Positions 1 through 8,030 are shown, counted from the stretch's first letter. The stretch: 46,375 nucleotides of DNA from Collinsella sp. (GCA_031295385.1 JAUMOL010000026.1:1-46375); one strand, 5' to 3'. Program-made: numbers and translations. Notes: a model not told the origin generated them from the letters alone.

Positions 1-230
1 TGTCGCCGGCGTTTAACTGGATGGAGGGCACCTGGGGCGCCGGCGTCGCCGCGGCTGCGGCGTTCCTGCCGGCGATAGCGGCGCTTGTTGTCGCGACCGT
101 CCTCGAGCGCATCAAGCGCGAGAACGACCTGGTGACATACCGCGAGATCCTCGCTGTCCGCAATGCAGACAGGTGCTTTACAGCCACATGCGCGATAGTT
201 TCAACAACAAGATGCAGTGCCCCAGAGCCC
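1..230. other. left edge, unassigned (possible membrane-protein tail)
   Basis: No complete gene lies here. The plus-strand frame starting at base 3 reads a hydrophobic Ala/Val/Leu stretch (about bases 45-105) followed by a basic segment, as in the last transmembrane helix of a permease. The frame has no stop before it runs antisense to the whole neighbouring gene, so a true end cannot be placed. It may be the end of a truncated or frameshifted transporter gene, or chance. No clear terminator is seen. Confidence 0.2.
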
Positions 231-1553
231 CTAGCAGTCGACGATGGTCTTGCCGATCATGATGTTGAGGATCTCGACGTCGGTATCCTTCATGCCCACG
301 CGGCCTACGTAGCCCATGCTGGCAATCGTCTGCTCGACGGTATCCTGGATCAGGCCCTCGCCGGCACGGAAGCCGCGGCCCTGCATGGCCATATCGTGGC
401 CCAGAATCGCCGCATCAACGGCAGCCGAGATCTTGGCGGCACAGCTCGCCTTGGCGCCGTCGCACACGATGCCGCCCACGTTGCCAAGCGTATTCGAGAC
501 CGTCGCGCCAATCTGCTCGCGCGTGCCACCACACAGCCAGGTAATCGCGGCACCGGCACCACATGCGGCGCAAATAGCACCGCAAAACGCCGAGAGCGCA
601 CCAATATAGCTCTTGATATGCACGGCGATCAGATCGGACAGCATCACGGCGCGCACCAGGCGATCATGGTCGCAGCGCAAATACTCGGCATACTCCATAA
701 CGGGCAGTGCACAGGTAATGCCCTGATTGCCCGAGCCGCACACGATGGCGACCGGCAGCGCGCAGCCGTTCATGCGGGCGTCGGACCCGGCGGCTGCACG
801 GGCACGGGCACGGCAGGCGACGTCATCGGCACGAGCGCCCAACAGCGTACGGCCAACCTCGGCGCCCCAAGCGTGCGCCAGGCCCTCGGCACTGATCGCA
901 CCGTTCAGCTCAATCTGACGCTCAACGGCAGCGCGGGCGTCCTCAATGTCACCGTCCTCGATAAAGTCGACGATGGACTCAATCGACATGGGCGTGTCGG
1001 CGCTATCTGCCGCACGCTCAGCCACGACGCGCTCGGCGCAGGCGGCACACTCCCCCGCCGACTTGCCGCACACCGGAATACCGTCGAGCGTATGGCACGT
1101 AACATTGGTGTGATGGTCGGTAATCTCAACGACCGCGGTATGGCCCCCGGCCGTCGCAGTCACCTTGATGTAGAGGTTGGGCACACCCTCGACAAGCGAC
1201 ACATCGCAGTAGTCCGTATCAGCAAGCAGCTCGGCCACGCGGGCGCGATCCGCGTCATCGACGCTCTCGAGCACCTCGAGCGCGCTCTTGGCGTCGCCGC
1301 CCACGGCACCCAGCACGGCCGCGGCTTCAATACCATGCATTCCGCCCGAGTTGGGCACGGTCACGCTCTTGACGTTCTTGATGATGTTGCCCGAGCAGGC
1401 AACGTCCATATGATCGGGTTCGCAACCGAGCGTCTGGCTCGCCAGCGCCGCTGCATAAGCAACGGCAATGGGCTCGGTGCAGCCGAGTGCACAGACAAGT
1501 TCGCGGTTCAAAACATCGCAAAACGCGGCATCACGGATGGAATCGGTGGGCAT
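231..1553 (-). CDS. cyuA: L-cysteine desulfidase / serine dehydratase-alpha-like protein (UPF0597)
   Basis: The 440-residue product matches the UPF0597 family (E. coli YhaM/CyuA, about 436 residues). These are iron-sulfur enzymes that split L-cysteine into pyruvate, ammonia and sulfide, and are related to the alpha subunit of Fe-S L-serine dehydratase. Visible family marks are the N-terminal GCTEP (Cys25), the SGNIIKNVKSV-type segment followed by PNSGG, a central CGSGNQGI, and a Gly/Cys-rich C-terminal half with GNVGGIVCDGAK. Such cysteines normally hold the 4Fe-4S cluster. The start is set by GGAG a few bases before ATG. The protein is probably cytosolic. The gene stands alone, divergent from rpiB. 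Family assignment is firm; the choice of cysteine over serine as substrate is inference. Confidence 0.85.
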   Translation of the reverse strand: MPTDSIRDAAFCDVLNRELVCALGCTEPIAVAYAAALASQTLGCEPDHMDVACSGNIIKNVKSVTVPNSGGMHGIEAAAVLGAVGGDAKSALEVLESVDDADRARVAELLADTDYCDVSLVEGVPNLYIKVTATAGGHTAVVEITDHHTNVTCHTLDGIPVCGKSAGECAACAERVVAERAADSADTPMSIESIVDFIEDGDIEDARAAVERQIELNGAISAEGLAHAWGAEVGRTLLGARADDVACRARARAAAGSDARMNGCALPVAIVCGSGNQGITCALPVMEYAEYLRCDHDRLVRAVMLSDLIAVHIKSYIGALSAFCGAICAACGAGAAITWLCGGTREQIGATVSNTLGNVGGIVCDGAKASCAAKISAAVDAAILGHDMAMQGRGFRAGEGLIQDTVEQTIASMGYVGRVGMKDTDVEILNIMIGKTIVDC

Positions 1554-1824
1554 AGGTATCTCCTGCTTGCATAACGGGCTGGGCTCTCAAAAAAGTTAGC
1601 TCCTTCATTTGATAACAATGCATCAAAAACCGCAACCATGGTTCCGGCGGACGGCGCTCAAGCGCAAACTGACGACATTCATTCACGAGAAGCCGGTCTT
1701 GTTGCATGCTAAAGCGTTTGACCAAAAAACGCCCGGGCGTTTACGCAAAAGTCGCGCTATCATGCAGTCGAACGCGGTAAACACCTTTAGCATTTGCGCC
1801 GCACAGACCAGAGAGGAACCATCC

Positions 1825-2292
1825 ATGAAGATCGGTATCGGTAACGACCACGCCGCCGTCGAGCTCAAGAACATCATCTCCGAGCACCTAAAGGAGCGCG
1901 GCTGCGAGGTCGTGAACTTTGGCACCGACACCTCCGAGAGCTTTGACTACCCCATCGCCGGCTACAAGGTGGGTAAGGCCGTTGCCAACGGCGACGTCGA
2001 CCTGGGCATCCTCATCTGTGGCACCGGTGTCGGGATTAGCCTAGCTGCCAACAAGGTCGAGGGCGTACGCGCCGTTGTGTGCTCCGAGCCCTTCAGCGCC
2101 AAGCTCTCCCGCATGCACAACAATACCAACGTGCTCGCCTTTGGTGCCCGTGTCGTGGGCTCCGAGCTCGCTAAGATGATCGTCGACGAGTGGCTCGACG
2201 CCGAGTTTGAGGGCGGCCGTCACGAGCGTCGCGTTAACCTCCTCAACGAGATCGATCACACGCGCGGCCTCAAGGTCGTCGACGAGGCCTAA
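1825..2292 (+). CDS. rpiB: ribose-5-phosphate isomerase B
   Basis: A 155-residue RpiB/LacAB sugar-phosphate isomerase that interconverts ribose 5-phosphate and ribulose 5-phosphate in the pentose phosphate pathway. The N-terminus GIGNDHAA is the phosphate- and substrate-binding start. CGTGVGIS places the catalytic-base Cys at residue 65, and HNNTNVLAFGAR (from His98) is the second active-site segment. Length is typical. The reading frame is open further upstream, but GAGAGGAACC sits just before this ATG and the conserved protein begins here. A perfect hairpin terminator follows. Allose-6-phosphate isomerase activity cannot be excluded from sequence. Confidence 0.93.
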   Translation: MKIGIGNDHAAVELKNIISEHLKERGCEVVNFGTDTSESFDYPIAGYKVGKAVANGDVDLGILICGTGVGISLAANKVEGVRAVVCSEPFSAKLSRMHNNTNVLAFGARVVGSELAKMIVDEWLDAEFEGGRHERRVNLLNEIDHTRGLKVVDEA

Positions 2293-2319
2293 ACCACTCA
2301 GTGCCACAAGCTAACAGCA

Positions 2320-2354
2320 GGGGCCCGCTCGGAACTCATGACCGAGCGGGCCCC
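2320..2354 (+). terminator. terminator after rpiB
   Basis: A perfect 13-bp GC-rich stem (2320-2332 with 2342-2354, 9-base loop) lies 28 bases after the rpiB stop. The following tract TTCATAGATTTT is only moderately T-rich. Confidence 0.8.
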
Positions 2355-2370
2355 TTCATAGATTTTGGAA

Positions 2371-2405
2371 TAAAAGGGCGCCGCGGATGGAGTTCCGCGG
2401 CGCCC
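2371..2405 (-). terminator. terminator after ndk
   Basis: A perfect 12-bp stem (2376-2387 with 2394-2405, 6-base loop) read on the minus strand is followed by TTTTATT. It lies about 40 bases after the ndk stop. Together with the rpiB terminator it insulates these convergent genes. Confidence 0.85.
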
Positions 2406-2443
2406 AAGCCACACGCTAACAGCTTTAAGGAGTCAAAGCTGGT

Positions 2444-2848
2444 TTAGCCAAAGAAGCGCTTGATCTCAATCTCGGCGTTCTCCAGGCAGTCGGAGCCGTG
2501 GATCACGTTGGCGTTGACATCGACGGCAAAGTCACCGCGGATGGTACCAGGAGCAGCGTCAAGCGGATTAGTAGCGCCCATGAGGGTGCGCATCTTAGCA
2601 ACAGCGGAGAGACCGGAAACGACCATCTTGACGACCGGACCGCTCGTCATAAAGTCGCAGAGACCGCCAAAGAAGGGCTTGTCGGCCAGATGGGCGTAGT
2701 GCTCCTCGACGGTAGCGCGCTCGAGCGTGGTCATCTCCATGCGCTCGATGACAAGGCCGCTGCGCTCAATGCGAGCAACGATCTCGCCGATCTTGCGGTC
2801 GCGCACGGCGTCGGGCTTAATCATGATGAAGGTCTTCTCGATAGCCAT
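2444..2848 (-). CDS. ndk: nucleoside diphosphate kinase
   Basis: A 134-residue Ndk that moves the gamma phosphate from ATP to nucleoside diphosphates through a phosphohistidine, keeping NTP and dNTP pools balanced in the cytosol. The N-terminal FIMIKPDAV and the active-site run NVIHGSDCLENAE are intact, with catalytic His117. The length is typical of the short bacterial form. GAAAGG precedes the ATG. The gene is monocistronic, with a candidate promoter upstream and its own terminator. Confidence 0.96.
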   Translation of the reverse strand: MAIEKTFIMIKPDAVRDRKIGEIVARIERSGLVIERMEMTTLERATVEEHYAHLADKPFFGGLCDFMTSGPVVKMVVSGLSAVAKMRTLMGATNPLDAAPGTIRGDFAVDVNANVIHGSDCLENAEIEIKRFFG

Positions 2849-2912
2849 AAAAGTAGCCTTTCAAGTAGGTTCGCGCGTGCCCAAGTCCCATTCCGGCACC
2901 CGCCTGGACTGC

Positions 2913-2941
2913 ATCGTAACAGAGTTTTAGCTGCAGTTAAA
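2913..2941 (-). promoter_or_regulatory. candidate ndk promoter
   Basis: Minus-strand reading gives a -35 like TTTAAC (2936-2941), a 17-base spacer and a -10 of TACGAT (2913-2918), about 65 bases before the ndk ATG. The remainder of the 378-base gap up to 3226 is AT-richer than its surroundings and holds only the argH terminator. Confidence 0.4.
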
Positions 2942-3149
2942 CAAAAAGCTGTTTATTGAAACGCTGCAATTTATTAAAACGCTCCATATGTGTCACTTCT
3001 GTTTCGAAGCCCGATTAGAGTACCATCCGACCGCCCATCAACCGCATCGAACCGAGCGGACGGTCGGTTGTCGCCCGTGAACGCACCCCCTTCACAACCT
3101 GCCCAAAGGTCCTACAGAAGTTCTCGACAAGCCCCTCCCTTCTCTATAA

Positions 3150-3180
3150 CAAAACGGGCGCCCACCGTAGCGGGCACCCG
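3150..3180 (-). terminator. terminator after argH
   Basis: On the minus strand an 11-bp stem (3170-3180 with 3155-3165, two G-U pairs) closes a UACG tetraloop flanked by C and G, the very stable UNCG type. It is followed by TTTTGTTAT. It lies about 45 bases past the argH stop. Confidence 0.88.
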
Positions 3181-3226
3181 TAAAGGCAAGATATGATGAA
3201 CACACCAGACAGACGCATCCAATAAG

Positions 3227-4657
3227 CTAATTAACCCCGTGACCCATCTCGACGACCTTGGTCAGCGATCCAAACACGCCCTCGTCGGCCACGAGCTGTG
3301 CCTCGGCACGCTGCAGCTGCACGGAAACGGCGGCAGGAGCGGTGCCTCCCTCGGTCGTGCGCGCGGCGACAATCGACGGGATGTCAAGCGCCTCGGTAAT
3401 GTCGCGCTCAAAGAGCGGGCTTGCCTCCTGGAACACCTCAAACGGCAGGTCCTCAAGATTGCAGCCGCGCTTCTCGCACATCAAGACCAGATGCCCCACC
3501 ACAGCGTGTGCCTCGCGGAACGGCAGGCCACGCTTAGCCAGGTAATCGGCAACATCGGTGGCGGCAAGGTGTCCCACGCCACACTCGCGCGCCATGGCAT
3601 CCTCGTTGACGGTCCAGGTCGAAATCATTCCGGCCATAACGGACAGGCACTGCAGGAGCGTGTGAGCGGTATCGAGCGCGCCCTCCTTGTCCTCCTGCAA
3701 GTCCTTGTTATAAGCAAGCGGCAGGCCCTTCATGGTTACGAGCAGCTGCACCAGGTTGCCATAGACACGGCCGCTCTTGCCGCGAATAAGCTCGGCAAAG
3801 TCGGGATTCTTCTTCTGCGGCATGATGGACGAGCCGGTGGAGTACGAGTCGGAAAGCGTGATAAAGCCAAATTCAGAGCTCGACCACAGCACGATCTCCT
3901 CGGAAAGACGCGACAGGTGCATGGCCATGACGGAGCCGGCGTAATGCAGATCGAGCAGGAAATCACGGTCGGAAACCGCATCGAGCGAGTTGGGAATCAC
4001 GCCCGCAAAGCCAAGCTCGGCAGCCGTCATCTGGCGATCGAGCGGATAGCTCGTACCGGCAAGCGCGGCAGCACCCAGCGGGCAGTTGTCGGCGGCATCA
4101 AAGGCGGCCTTCAGGCGTGTAAAGTCGCGCGCGAACATCCAGGAATACGCCAGCAGATGATGCGACAGCAGCACGGGCTGAGCATGCTGCATGTGCGTGT
4201 AGCCCGGCAGAATCACCTTGTCGTACTTCTTGGCCGTATCCACCAGCACATGGCGCAGCTCAAGATTGGCCTCCATGAGCTCCTTGGCCAGCGCCTTGAC
4301 GCCCAGGCGCGTATCGGTCGCCACCTGGTCGTTGCGCGAACGTCCGGTATGCAAGCGCTTGCCAGCCTCGCCGATGCGACGCGTCAGCTCGCTCTCGATG
4401 GACATATGGATGTCCTCGTCGTTGATATCGAAGGTGAAGTTGCCGGCATCGATATCCTGTTCGATTCCGGTCAGGCCCTCGGCTATCGCCTGCTCGTCCT
4501 CGGCACTGATGATGCCCTGGGCCGCCAGCATCTTGGCATGCGCCTTAGAGCCGGCGATATCCTGCTTATAGAGATGTTTGTCGACCGGCAGCGACGCGCC
4601 AAACTCCTGCGTGACCTCGGCCACGCCCGCCTCAAAACGACCGCCCCAAAGAGCCAT
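3227..4657 (-). CDS. argH: argininosuccinate lyase
   Basis: A 476-residue ArgH, last step of arginine synthesis, splitting argininosuccinate to arginine and fumarate. The fumarase/aspartase superfamily signature GSSIMPQKKNPD is intact and contains the mobile catalytic-serine loop. The N-terminus MALWGGRF is the standard one. The open frame extends 25 codons further upstream, but that part has no family similarity, and AGGAG lies just before this ATG. The gene is downstream of argG and a 56-codon gene on the same strand, about 118 bases from the latter. Expression may depend partly on argG readthrough. Confidence 0.96.
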   Translation of the reverse strand: MALWGGRFEAGVAEVTQEFGASLPVDKHLYKQDIAGSKAHAKMLAAQGIISAEDEQAIAEGLTGIEQDIDAGNFTFDINDEDIHMSIESELTRRIGEAGKRLHTGRSRNDQVATDTRLGVKALAKELMEANLELRHVLVDTAKKYDKVILPGYTHMQHAQPVLLSHHLLAYSWMFARDFTRLKAAFDAADNCPLGAAALAGTSYPLDRQMTAAELGFAGVIPNSLDAVSDRDFLLDLHYAGSVMAMHLSRLSEEIVLWSSSEFGFITLSDSYSTGSSIMPQKKNPDFAELIRGKSGRVYGNLVQLLVTMKGLPLAYNKDLQEDKEGALDTAHTLLQCLSVMAGMISTWTVNEDAMARECGVGHLAATDVADYLAKRGLPFREAHAVVGHLVLMCEKRGCNLEDLPFEVFQEASPLFERDITEALDIPSIVAARTTEGGTAPAAVSVQLQRAEAQLVADEGVFGSLTKVVEMGHGVN

Positions 4658-4775
4658 GGAACCGTCTCCTTTCTCCAAATACCAAAACAAGCGCCCAAAG
4701 CAATGCACCCTGTCGCTAAAGCGATTTTTCAACCGCTAGTTTTGCATATTCCCCACCGTGCGCTGGGCCATGTAG

Positions 4776-4946
4776 CTAATTTGCAAAGAAGTGACGCACC
4801 ATGCACTTGGCGCCCAACGTCTCCCTCCGGATGTTGCCCTGCGAACCGTCGATCCAGGCCTTCAGGCCCATAGGGACGTCCTCGACCTTTGCAGCATCGA
4901 GCTCGGGCGCGAGGGCAAGCAAAGCATGCGCGATAGCATTGAACAT
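4776..4946 (-). CDS. 56-residue hypothetical protein between argG and argH
   Basis: Not recognised. A 56-codon ORF begins with MFNAIAHALL and ends RHFFAN. It has an excellent ribosome site (GAGGAG, 8 bases before ATG), no internal rare-looking stretch, and GC-rich third positions like neighbouring real genes. The N-terminal part is Ala/Leu-rich and could form an amphipathic helix; the middle contains GLKAWIDGSQGN; the C-terminus is basic. There is one Cys and no signal peptide. It is too short for ordinary ORF cut-offs. It lies between argG and argH on the same strand, so a role linked to arginine synthesis is possible, but this is only context. Confidence 0.6.
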   Translation of the reverse strand: MFNAIAHALLALAPELDAAKVEDVPMGLKAWIDGSQGNIRRETLGAKCMVRHFFAN

Positions 4947-4999
4947 AATGGATACTCCTCATATATATATAGGCGCAAGGCCGCCAATTTGATAGAAGG

Positions 5000-5027
5000 A
5001 GCCCCGCCGGACAACCCCGGCGGGGCT
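5000..5027 (-). terminator. hairpin after argG
   Basis: A perfect 11-bp GC-rich stem (5000-5010 with 5017-5027, 6-base loop). Read on the minus strand it is followed by TCCTTCTATC, a poor U-tract, so termination is probably partial and readthrough into the 56-codon gene and argH is plausible. It ends 53 bases before the small gene's ATG. Confidence 0.55.
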
Positions 5028-5181
5028 CGGACTCAGCCGCAGTCGCGGCATCATATATGCGGGCGGAACGTAGGGGCCACCGATGTTAAGAAGTGTCAGC
5101 AAGCATAACGAAAGGTAGGGACCCCATGCGCCCGATATGTATCACGCGGATGGGCCGCGCGGATACCAAGGGAAGGAAGAC

Positions 5182-6408
5182 TTAAGCCTGAGCGGCAGCA
5201 GAGCTGGGACCCTGGACCTTGGCCCACGTCTTGAGCGACAGCGTGTCGATTTCGATAAAGCCGGCGCTGGCCTTCTCATCAAACGTGGTGTCGCGGTCGT
5301 AGGTGGCCAGGCCGTAGTCATACAGGCTAAACGGGCTCTTGCGGCCGACAACATGGCAGTTGCCCTTAAAGAACTTCAGGCGGACGGTGCCGGTCACGAA
5401 CTTCTGGGTGTCGGCCATAAAGGCGTCGAGCGCGTTCTTGAGCGGGCTGTACCACTGGCCGTTGTACACGGCGGTGGCCCAATCCTGCTCGAGTTTGATC
5501 TTGGTCTTGAGCAGGTCGCCCTCGACGCAGATGTCCTCGAGTGCCTTGTGGGCGGTGATGAGCGTCAGGGCTCCGGGAACCTCATAGCATTCGCGGCTCT
5601 TGAGGCCCACCAGACGATCCTCGACCAGGTCCAGGCGACCAAAGCCGTTGTCGCCCGAAATCTTGTTGAGGGCGATGACGATCTCGGAGAGCTTCATCTT
5701 CTTGCCGTCGACGGCGACGGGCTTGCCGGCCTCAAACTCAATCTCGGTGTAGGTCGGGGTGTCGGGCGTGTCCTCGGGATTCTTGGTCATAACCCAAGCG
5801 TCGTCGAGCGGCTCGTTCCAGGGATCCTCCAGGTGGCCGCACTCGATGGCGCGACCCCAAAGGTTGTCGTCGATGGAGTAGGGGTTGTCGTTGGCACCCT
5901 CGGGAACCGGCACGTTGTGAGCATGGGCGTAGGCGACCTCGTCGGGACGACACTTCAGATCCCACTCGCGAACCGGGGCGATAACCTTGAGCTCGGGGTC
6001 GAGGGCCTTGACGGCAGCCTCAAAACGGACCTGGTCGTTACCCTTGCCGGTGCAGCCGTGGGCGACGTAGGTCGCGCCAAACTCGTGGGCGACCTCAACA
6101 AGCTTCTTGGCAAGCAGTGGGCGAGACAGGGCGGAGAGCAGCGGGTACTTGTTCTCGTACATGGAGTTTGCGGCGATGGCCTTAGTCAGGAACTCATCGG
6201 AGAACTCGTCGCGCAGGTCGAGCACCTGGCAATCGAGAACGCCCAAGTCGAGTGCCTTCTGCTTCTTGGCATCCAGTCCGGTCTCCTCCTGGCCCACGTT
6301 GCCGCAGACGCAAACGACATCGAGATTCTTCTCGTCCTGGAGCCACTTGACACATACGGATGTATCAAGACCACCGGAATATGCGAGAACGACTTTTTCC
6401 TTGCTCAT
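5182..6408 (-). CDS. argG: argininosuccinate synthase
   Basis: A 408-residue ArgG that joins citrulline and aspartate with ATP to give argininosuccinate. The PP-loop AYSGGLDTS at residues 9-17 binds ATP; GCTGKGNDQVRF and later ERAIECGHLEDPW-type segments match the family. The start follows GAAAGGAAA; the longer open frame of 32 extra codons is rejected because the family begins at MSKEKVVLAYSGG. Upstream sit an arginine-rich leader ORF and a terminator hairpin, suggesting control by attenuation. argH follows downstream on the same strand. Confidence 0.96.
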   Translation of the reverse strand: MSKEKVVLAYSGGLDTSVCVKWLQDEKNLDVVCVCGNVGQEETGLDAKKQKALDLGVLDCQVLDLRDEFSDEFLTKAIAANSMYENKYPLLSALSRPLLAKKLVEVAHEFGATYVAHGCTGKGNDQVRFEAAVKALDPELKVIAPVREWDLKCRPDEVAYAHAHNVPVPEGANDNPYSIDDNLWGRAIECGHLEDPWNEPLDDAWVMTKNPEDTPDTPTYTEIEFEAGKPVAVDGKKMKLSEIVIALNKISGDNGFGRLDLVEDRLVGLKSRECYEVPGALTLITAHKALEDICVEGDLLKTKIKLEQDWATAVYNGQWYSPLKNALDAFMADTQKFVTGTVRLKFFKGNCHVVGRKSPFSLYDYGLATYDRDTTFDEKASAGFIEIDTLSLKTWAKVQGPSSAAAQA

Positions 6409-6502
6409 GGCTGTTTCCTTTCGCCCTTGGTAGCTAGTTAGAACATCGGTCAGTTGCAAGTCACCTTGAGGTCGAATACCGTGCAATATCAGGTTAAATA
6501 GC

Positions 6503-6549
6503 AAAAATCAGCACATACATGCCCTAGAAACATGCAGCAATGTCGTGCT
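6503..6549 (-). terminator. attenuator terminator in the argG leader
   Basis: On the minus strand, AGCAC (6545-6549) pairs with GTGCT (6510-6514), and ACAT with ATGT extends the imperfect stem. The tract GATTTTTGC (6501-6509) follows directly. It lies about 95 bases before the argG ATG, inside its transcript leader. Its left arm overlaps ACGAC (6542-6546), which can pair instead with GTCGT (6558-6562), a possible antiterminator. Confidence 0.6.
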
Positions 6550-6613
6550 AAAACCCAACGACCTCAAAATGACTCTGTTGAGGCAATTCGCCCCATGCGG
6601 ACAGAGACGATTG

Positions 6614-6688
6614 TTATCGTCGTCGGGAAATTGCGCGCTGGCGTCGGAGGGCATTGTCTGCAGTGGTGATGATCTGTACGAACTGCAT
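6614..6688 (-). CDS. arginine-rich leader peptide of argG
   Basis: A 24-codon ORF starting MQFVQIITTADNAL and ending in RRQRAISRRR, then TAA. Six of the last ten residues are Arg, and the last three codons are CGA CGA CGA. AAAGGAGAGG lies 4 bases before ATG, a very strong ribosome site. The Arg codons overlap the left arm of a hairpin: GACGAT pairs with ATCGTC, with AACA as the loop. Further pairings follow (CTCTGT with ACAGAG, CCTCAA with TTGAGG) and lead to the terminator before argG. This is the layout of classical amino-acid attenuators, where ribosomes stall on scarce Arg-tRNA and prevent termination. The function is inferred; no named homologue is known to me. Confidence 0.7.
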   Translation of the reverse strand: MQFVQIITTADNALRRQRAISRRR

Positions 6689-6963
6689 CTGCCTCTCCTT
6701 TCACGTATCGCCGGGCGCAATTCAAATATCGCAAACGGTACCTTTTCCTCGGTAAGCGGCTCTTTTGCCGTCGCCGTTTTCGATGTTCGCTATATTACGA
6801 TAAAGTGCTCGCTGCACTATCGACAAATTCAAATTTCTGAAAAGTTTTTTCATTAGTTTGTGAATGGTGATGCAAAAACGCGCCAATCCTGCGAAAATAC
6901 GCTCGATTACATAGCAGAGGGTCATTACGCCCGAAACAATCTGGAAACGGAAAGGCGCATTTT
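6689..6963. other. divergent intergenic region, argG leader / HAD gene
   Basis: An AT-rich stretch between the leader-peptide start and the HAD gene that must carry both promoters. Several weak -10-like sequences occur on both strands near 6786-6805 (TAATAT, TTATCG), but none has a convincing -35 partner, so no promoter is assigned. No RNA gene was recognised. Confidence 0.4.
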
Positions 6964-7791
6964 ATGCAGACTTACGAATCAGACGCTAACATCGGCAACA
7001 TTAAACTCATCGCCGTCGACATGGACAAGACGCTGCTCACCGACGAGCGCGTGTTACCGCAGGGTCTTGATGAGCGCCTGGACAAGCTCGCCGACGCCGG
7101 CATCGTATTCTGCCCCGCCAGCGGACGTCCCGCCCCCAAGCTCGAGGAGATGTTCGAGGGCATCAAGAACCGCCTCGCCTTTTGTCCCGACAACGGAGCG
7201 TGCGTGATCTATCGCGGCAGCTATATCTATAAGAGCAATATCGACGTGGAACTGTACCAGCAGGTCTTGAGCCGCGCCTCTGAGGATCCTCGCGCTGTCC
7301 CCGTCCTGTGCTGCTTCGACGAGTTCTACGTGCTTGCCCGCGACCATCAATACCACGACGAGATCAGCGTCTACTACAACACAATCAACTACGTCGACAG
7401 CTTTGATGGCATTGATTTCGAGTCCAACAAGATTTCGGTCTTCTTCCCCGGCTACGACGCCGAGCCCGCTTTCCGCGAGACCTATAGTCCCGAGTTCTCG
7501 GACAAGCTCTACGTCACCAACGCCGGGCGCGAGTGGATCGACTTTATGAACCTGGGCGTCGACAAGGGCGCCGGCGTCGCGCACCTGTGCGAACACCTGG
7601 GCATCGATATCGCCGACGCCGCCGCCGTGGGCGATACGTACAACGACATCCCCATGCTGGAGCGCGTCGGTCACAGCTTTATCGTGGACAATGCCGAGGA
7701 GCACATGAACGCGCACGCCAAGTGGCGCATTCCGAGCAACAACGACGGGGGCGTACTGACGCTCATCGACGCCATCCTGGCGGCTCGTTAA
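6964..7791 (+). CDS. Cof-type HAD-IIB family phosphatase
   Basis: A 275-residue haloacid dehalogenase superfamily hydrolase of the Cof/IIB type, which dephosphorylates sugar phosphates or similar metabolites. Motif I is DMDKTLL with Asp19 and Asp21; the usual Gly after the second Asp is Lys here. PASGRP is motif II, and GDTYNDIPM near the C-terminus is motif IV, holding Mg2+. The central part is the C2 cap. GGAAAGG precedes the ATG. The substrate cannot be told from sequence. The gene converges on polA across a region with a 126-bp inverted repeat and a terminator. Confidence 0.85.
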   Translation: MQTYESDANIGNIKLIAVDMDKTLLTDERVLPQGLDERLDKLADAGIVFCPASGRPAPKLEEMFEGIKNRLAFCPDNGACVIYRGSYIYKSNIDVELYQQVLSRASEDPRAVPVLCCFDEFYVLARDHQYHDEISVYYNTINYVDSFDGIDFESNKISVFFPGYDAEPAFRETYSPEFSDKLYVTNAGREWIDFMNLGVDKGAGVAHLCEHLGIDIADAAAVGDTYNDIPMLERVGHSFIVDNAEEHMNAHAKWRIPSNNDGGVLTLIDAILAAR

Positions 7792-7798
7792 ACTCGCC

Positions 7799-7924
7799 GC
7801 CATGCCCGGGGCCGGCCGTTTGATTTTTGTTCGGTCAGGTCCTGGGCTCGCTCGAAGAGCACATTAAGTGCTCTTCGGCTCGTGCGGAATCTACAAAAAT
7901 CAAACGGCCGGCCCCGGGCATGGC
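7799..7924. repeat. 126-bp nested inverted repeat (long hairpin)
   Basis: Perfect 32-bp arms (7799-7830 and 7893-7924) enclose a second perfect 10-bp stem, CGAAGAGCAC with GTGCTCTTCG, whose loop is ATTAA. The arms contain GGGGCCGGCC followed by GTTTGATTTTT. It lies directly after the HAD stop. Size and perfection far exceed a normal terminator. A similar element is at 21661-21766. It could be a palindromic repeat family, a MITE-like element or a strong transcription or replication roadblock. No target-site duplication is visible. Confidence 0.85.
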
Positions 7925-7991
7925 TACGTTGACTTGCTTGCCGCCTGGATGGCGTCTTGGCGCCTAGATACTTGGCTGATTTTTTGGAATG

Positions 7992-8030
7992 AAGGGGGCT
8001 CCTTGTTGGCAAGGAGCCCCCTTTCTGTTT
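7992..8030 (+). terminator. terminator between HAD gene and polA
   Basis: A perfect 13-bp stem (7992-8004 with 8011-8023, loop GTTGGC) is followed on the plus strand by TCTGTTTTTGG. In the minus direction it ends in TTCATTCC, so it favours plus-strand termination but can also serve polA. Confidence 0.85.

Noticed and set aside
21..1574. 517-codon plus-strand frame
   Set aside because: It is antisense to the whole cysteine desulfidase gene, whose protein is clearly conserved; the frame is open only because of high GC.
1531..1725. 64-codon minus-strand frame before cyuA
   Set aside because: It needs a TTG start without a ribosome site and overlaps the cyuA start.
1718..1746. TTGACC with a 17-base spacer as rpiB promoter
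   Set aside because: The paired -10 (TTACGC) is too poor to report as a feature.
3239..4873. 544-codon plus-strand frame over argH
   Set aside because: Antisense to argH; His/Arg/Gly-rich translation typical of GC-rich shadows.
6508..6720. 70-codon minus-strand frame over the argG leader
   Set aside because: It has no ribosome site; the 24-codon frame in another phase has a perfect one and fits an attenuator.
6545..6856. 103-codon plus-strand frame in the argG leader
   Set aside because: No ribosome site and it crosses the leader hairpins; composition is not gene-like.
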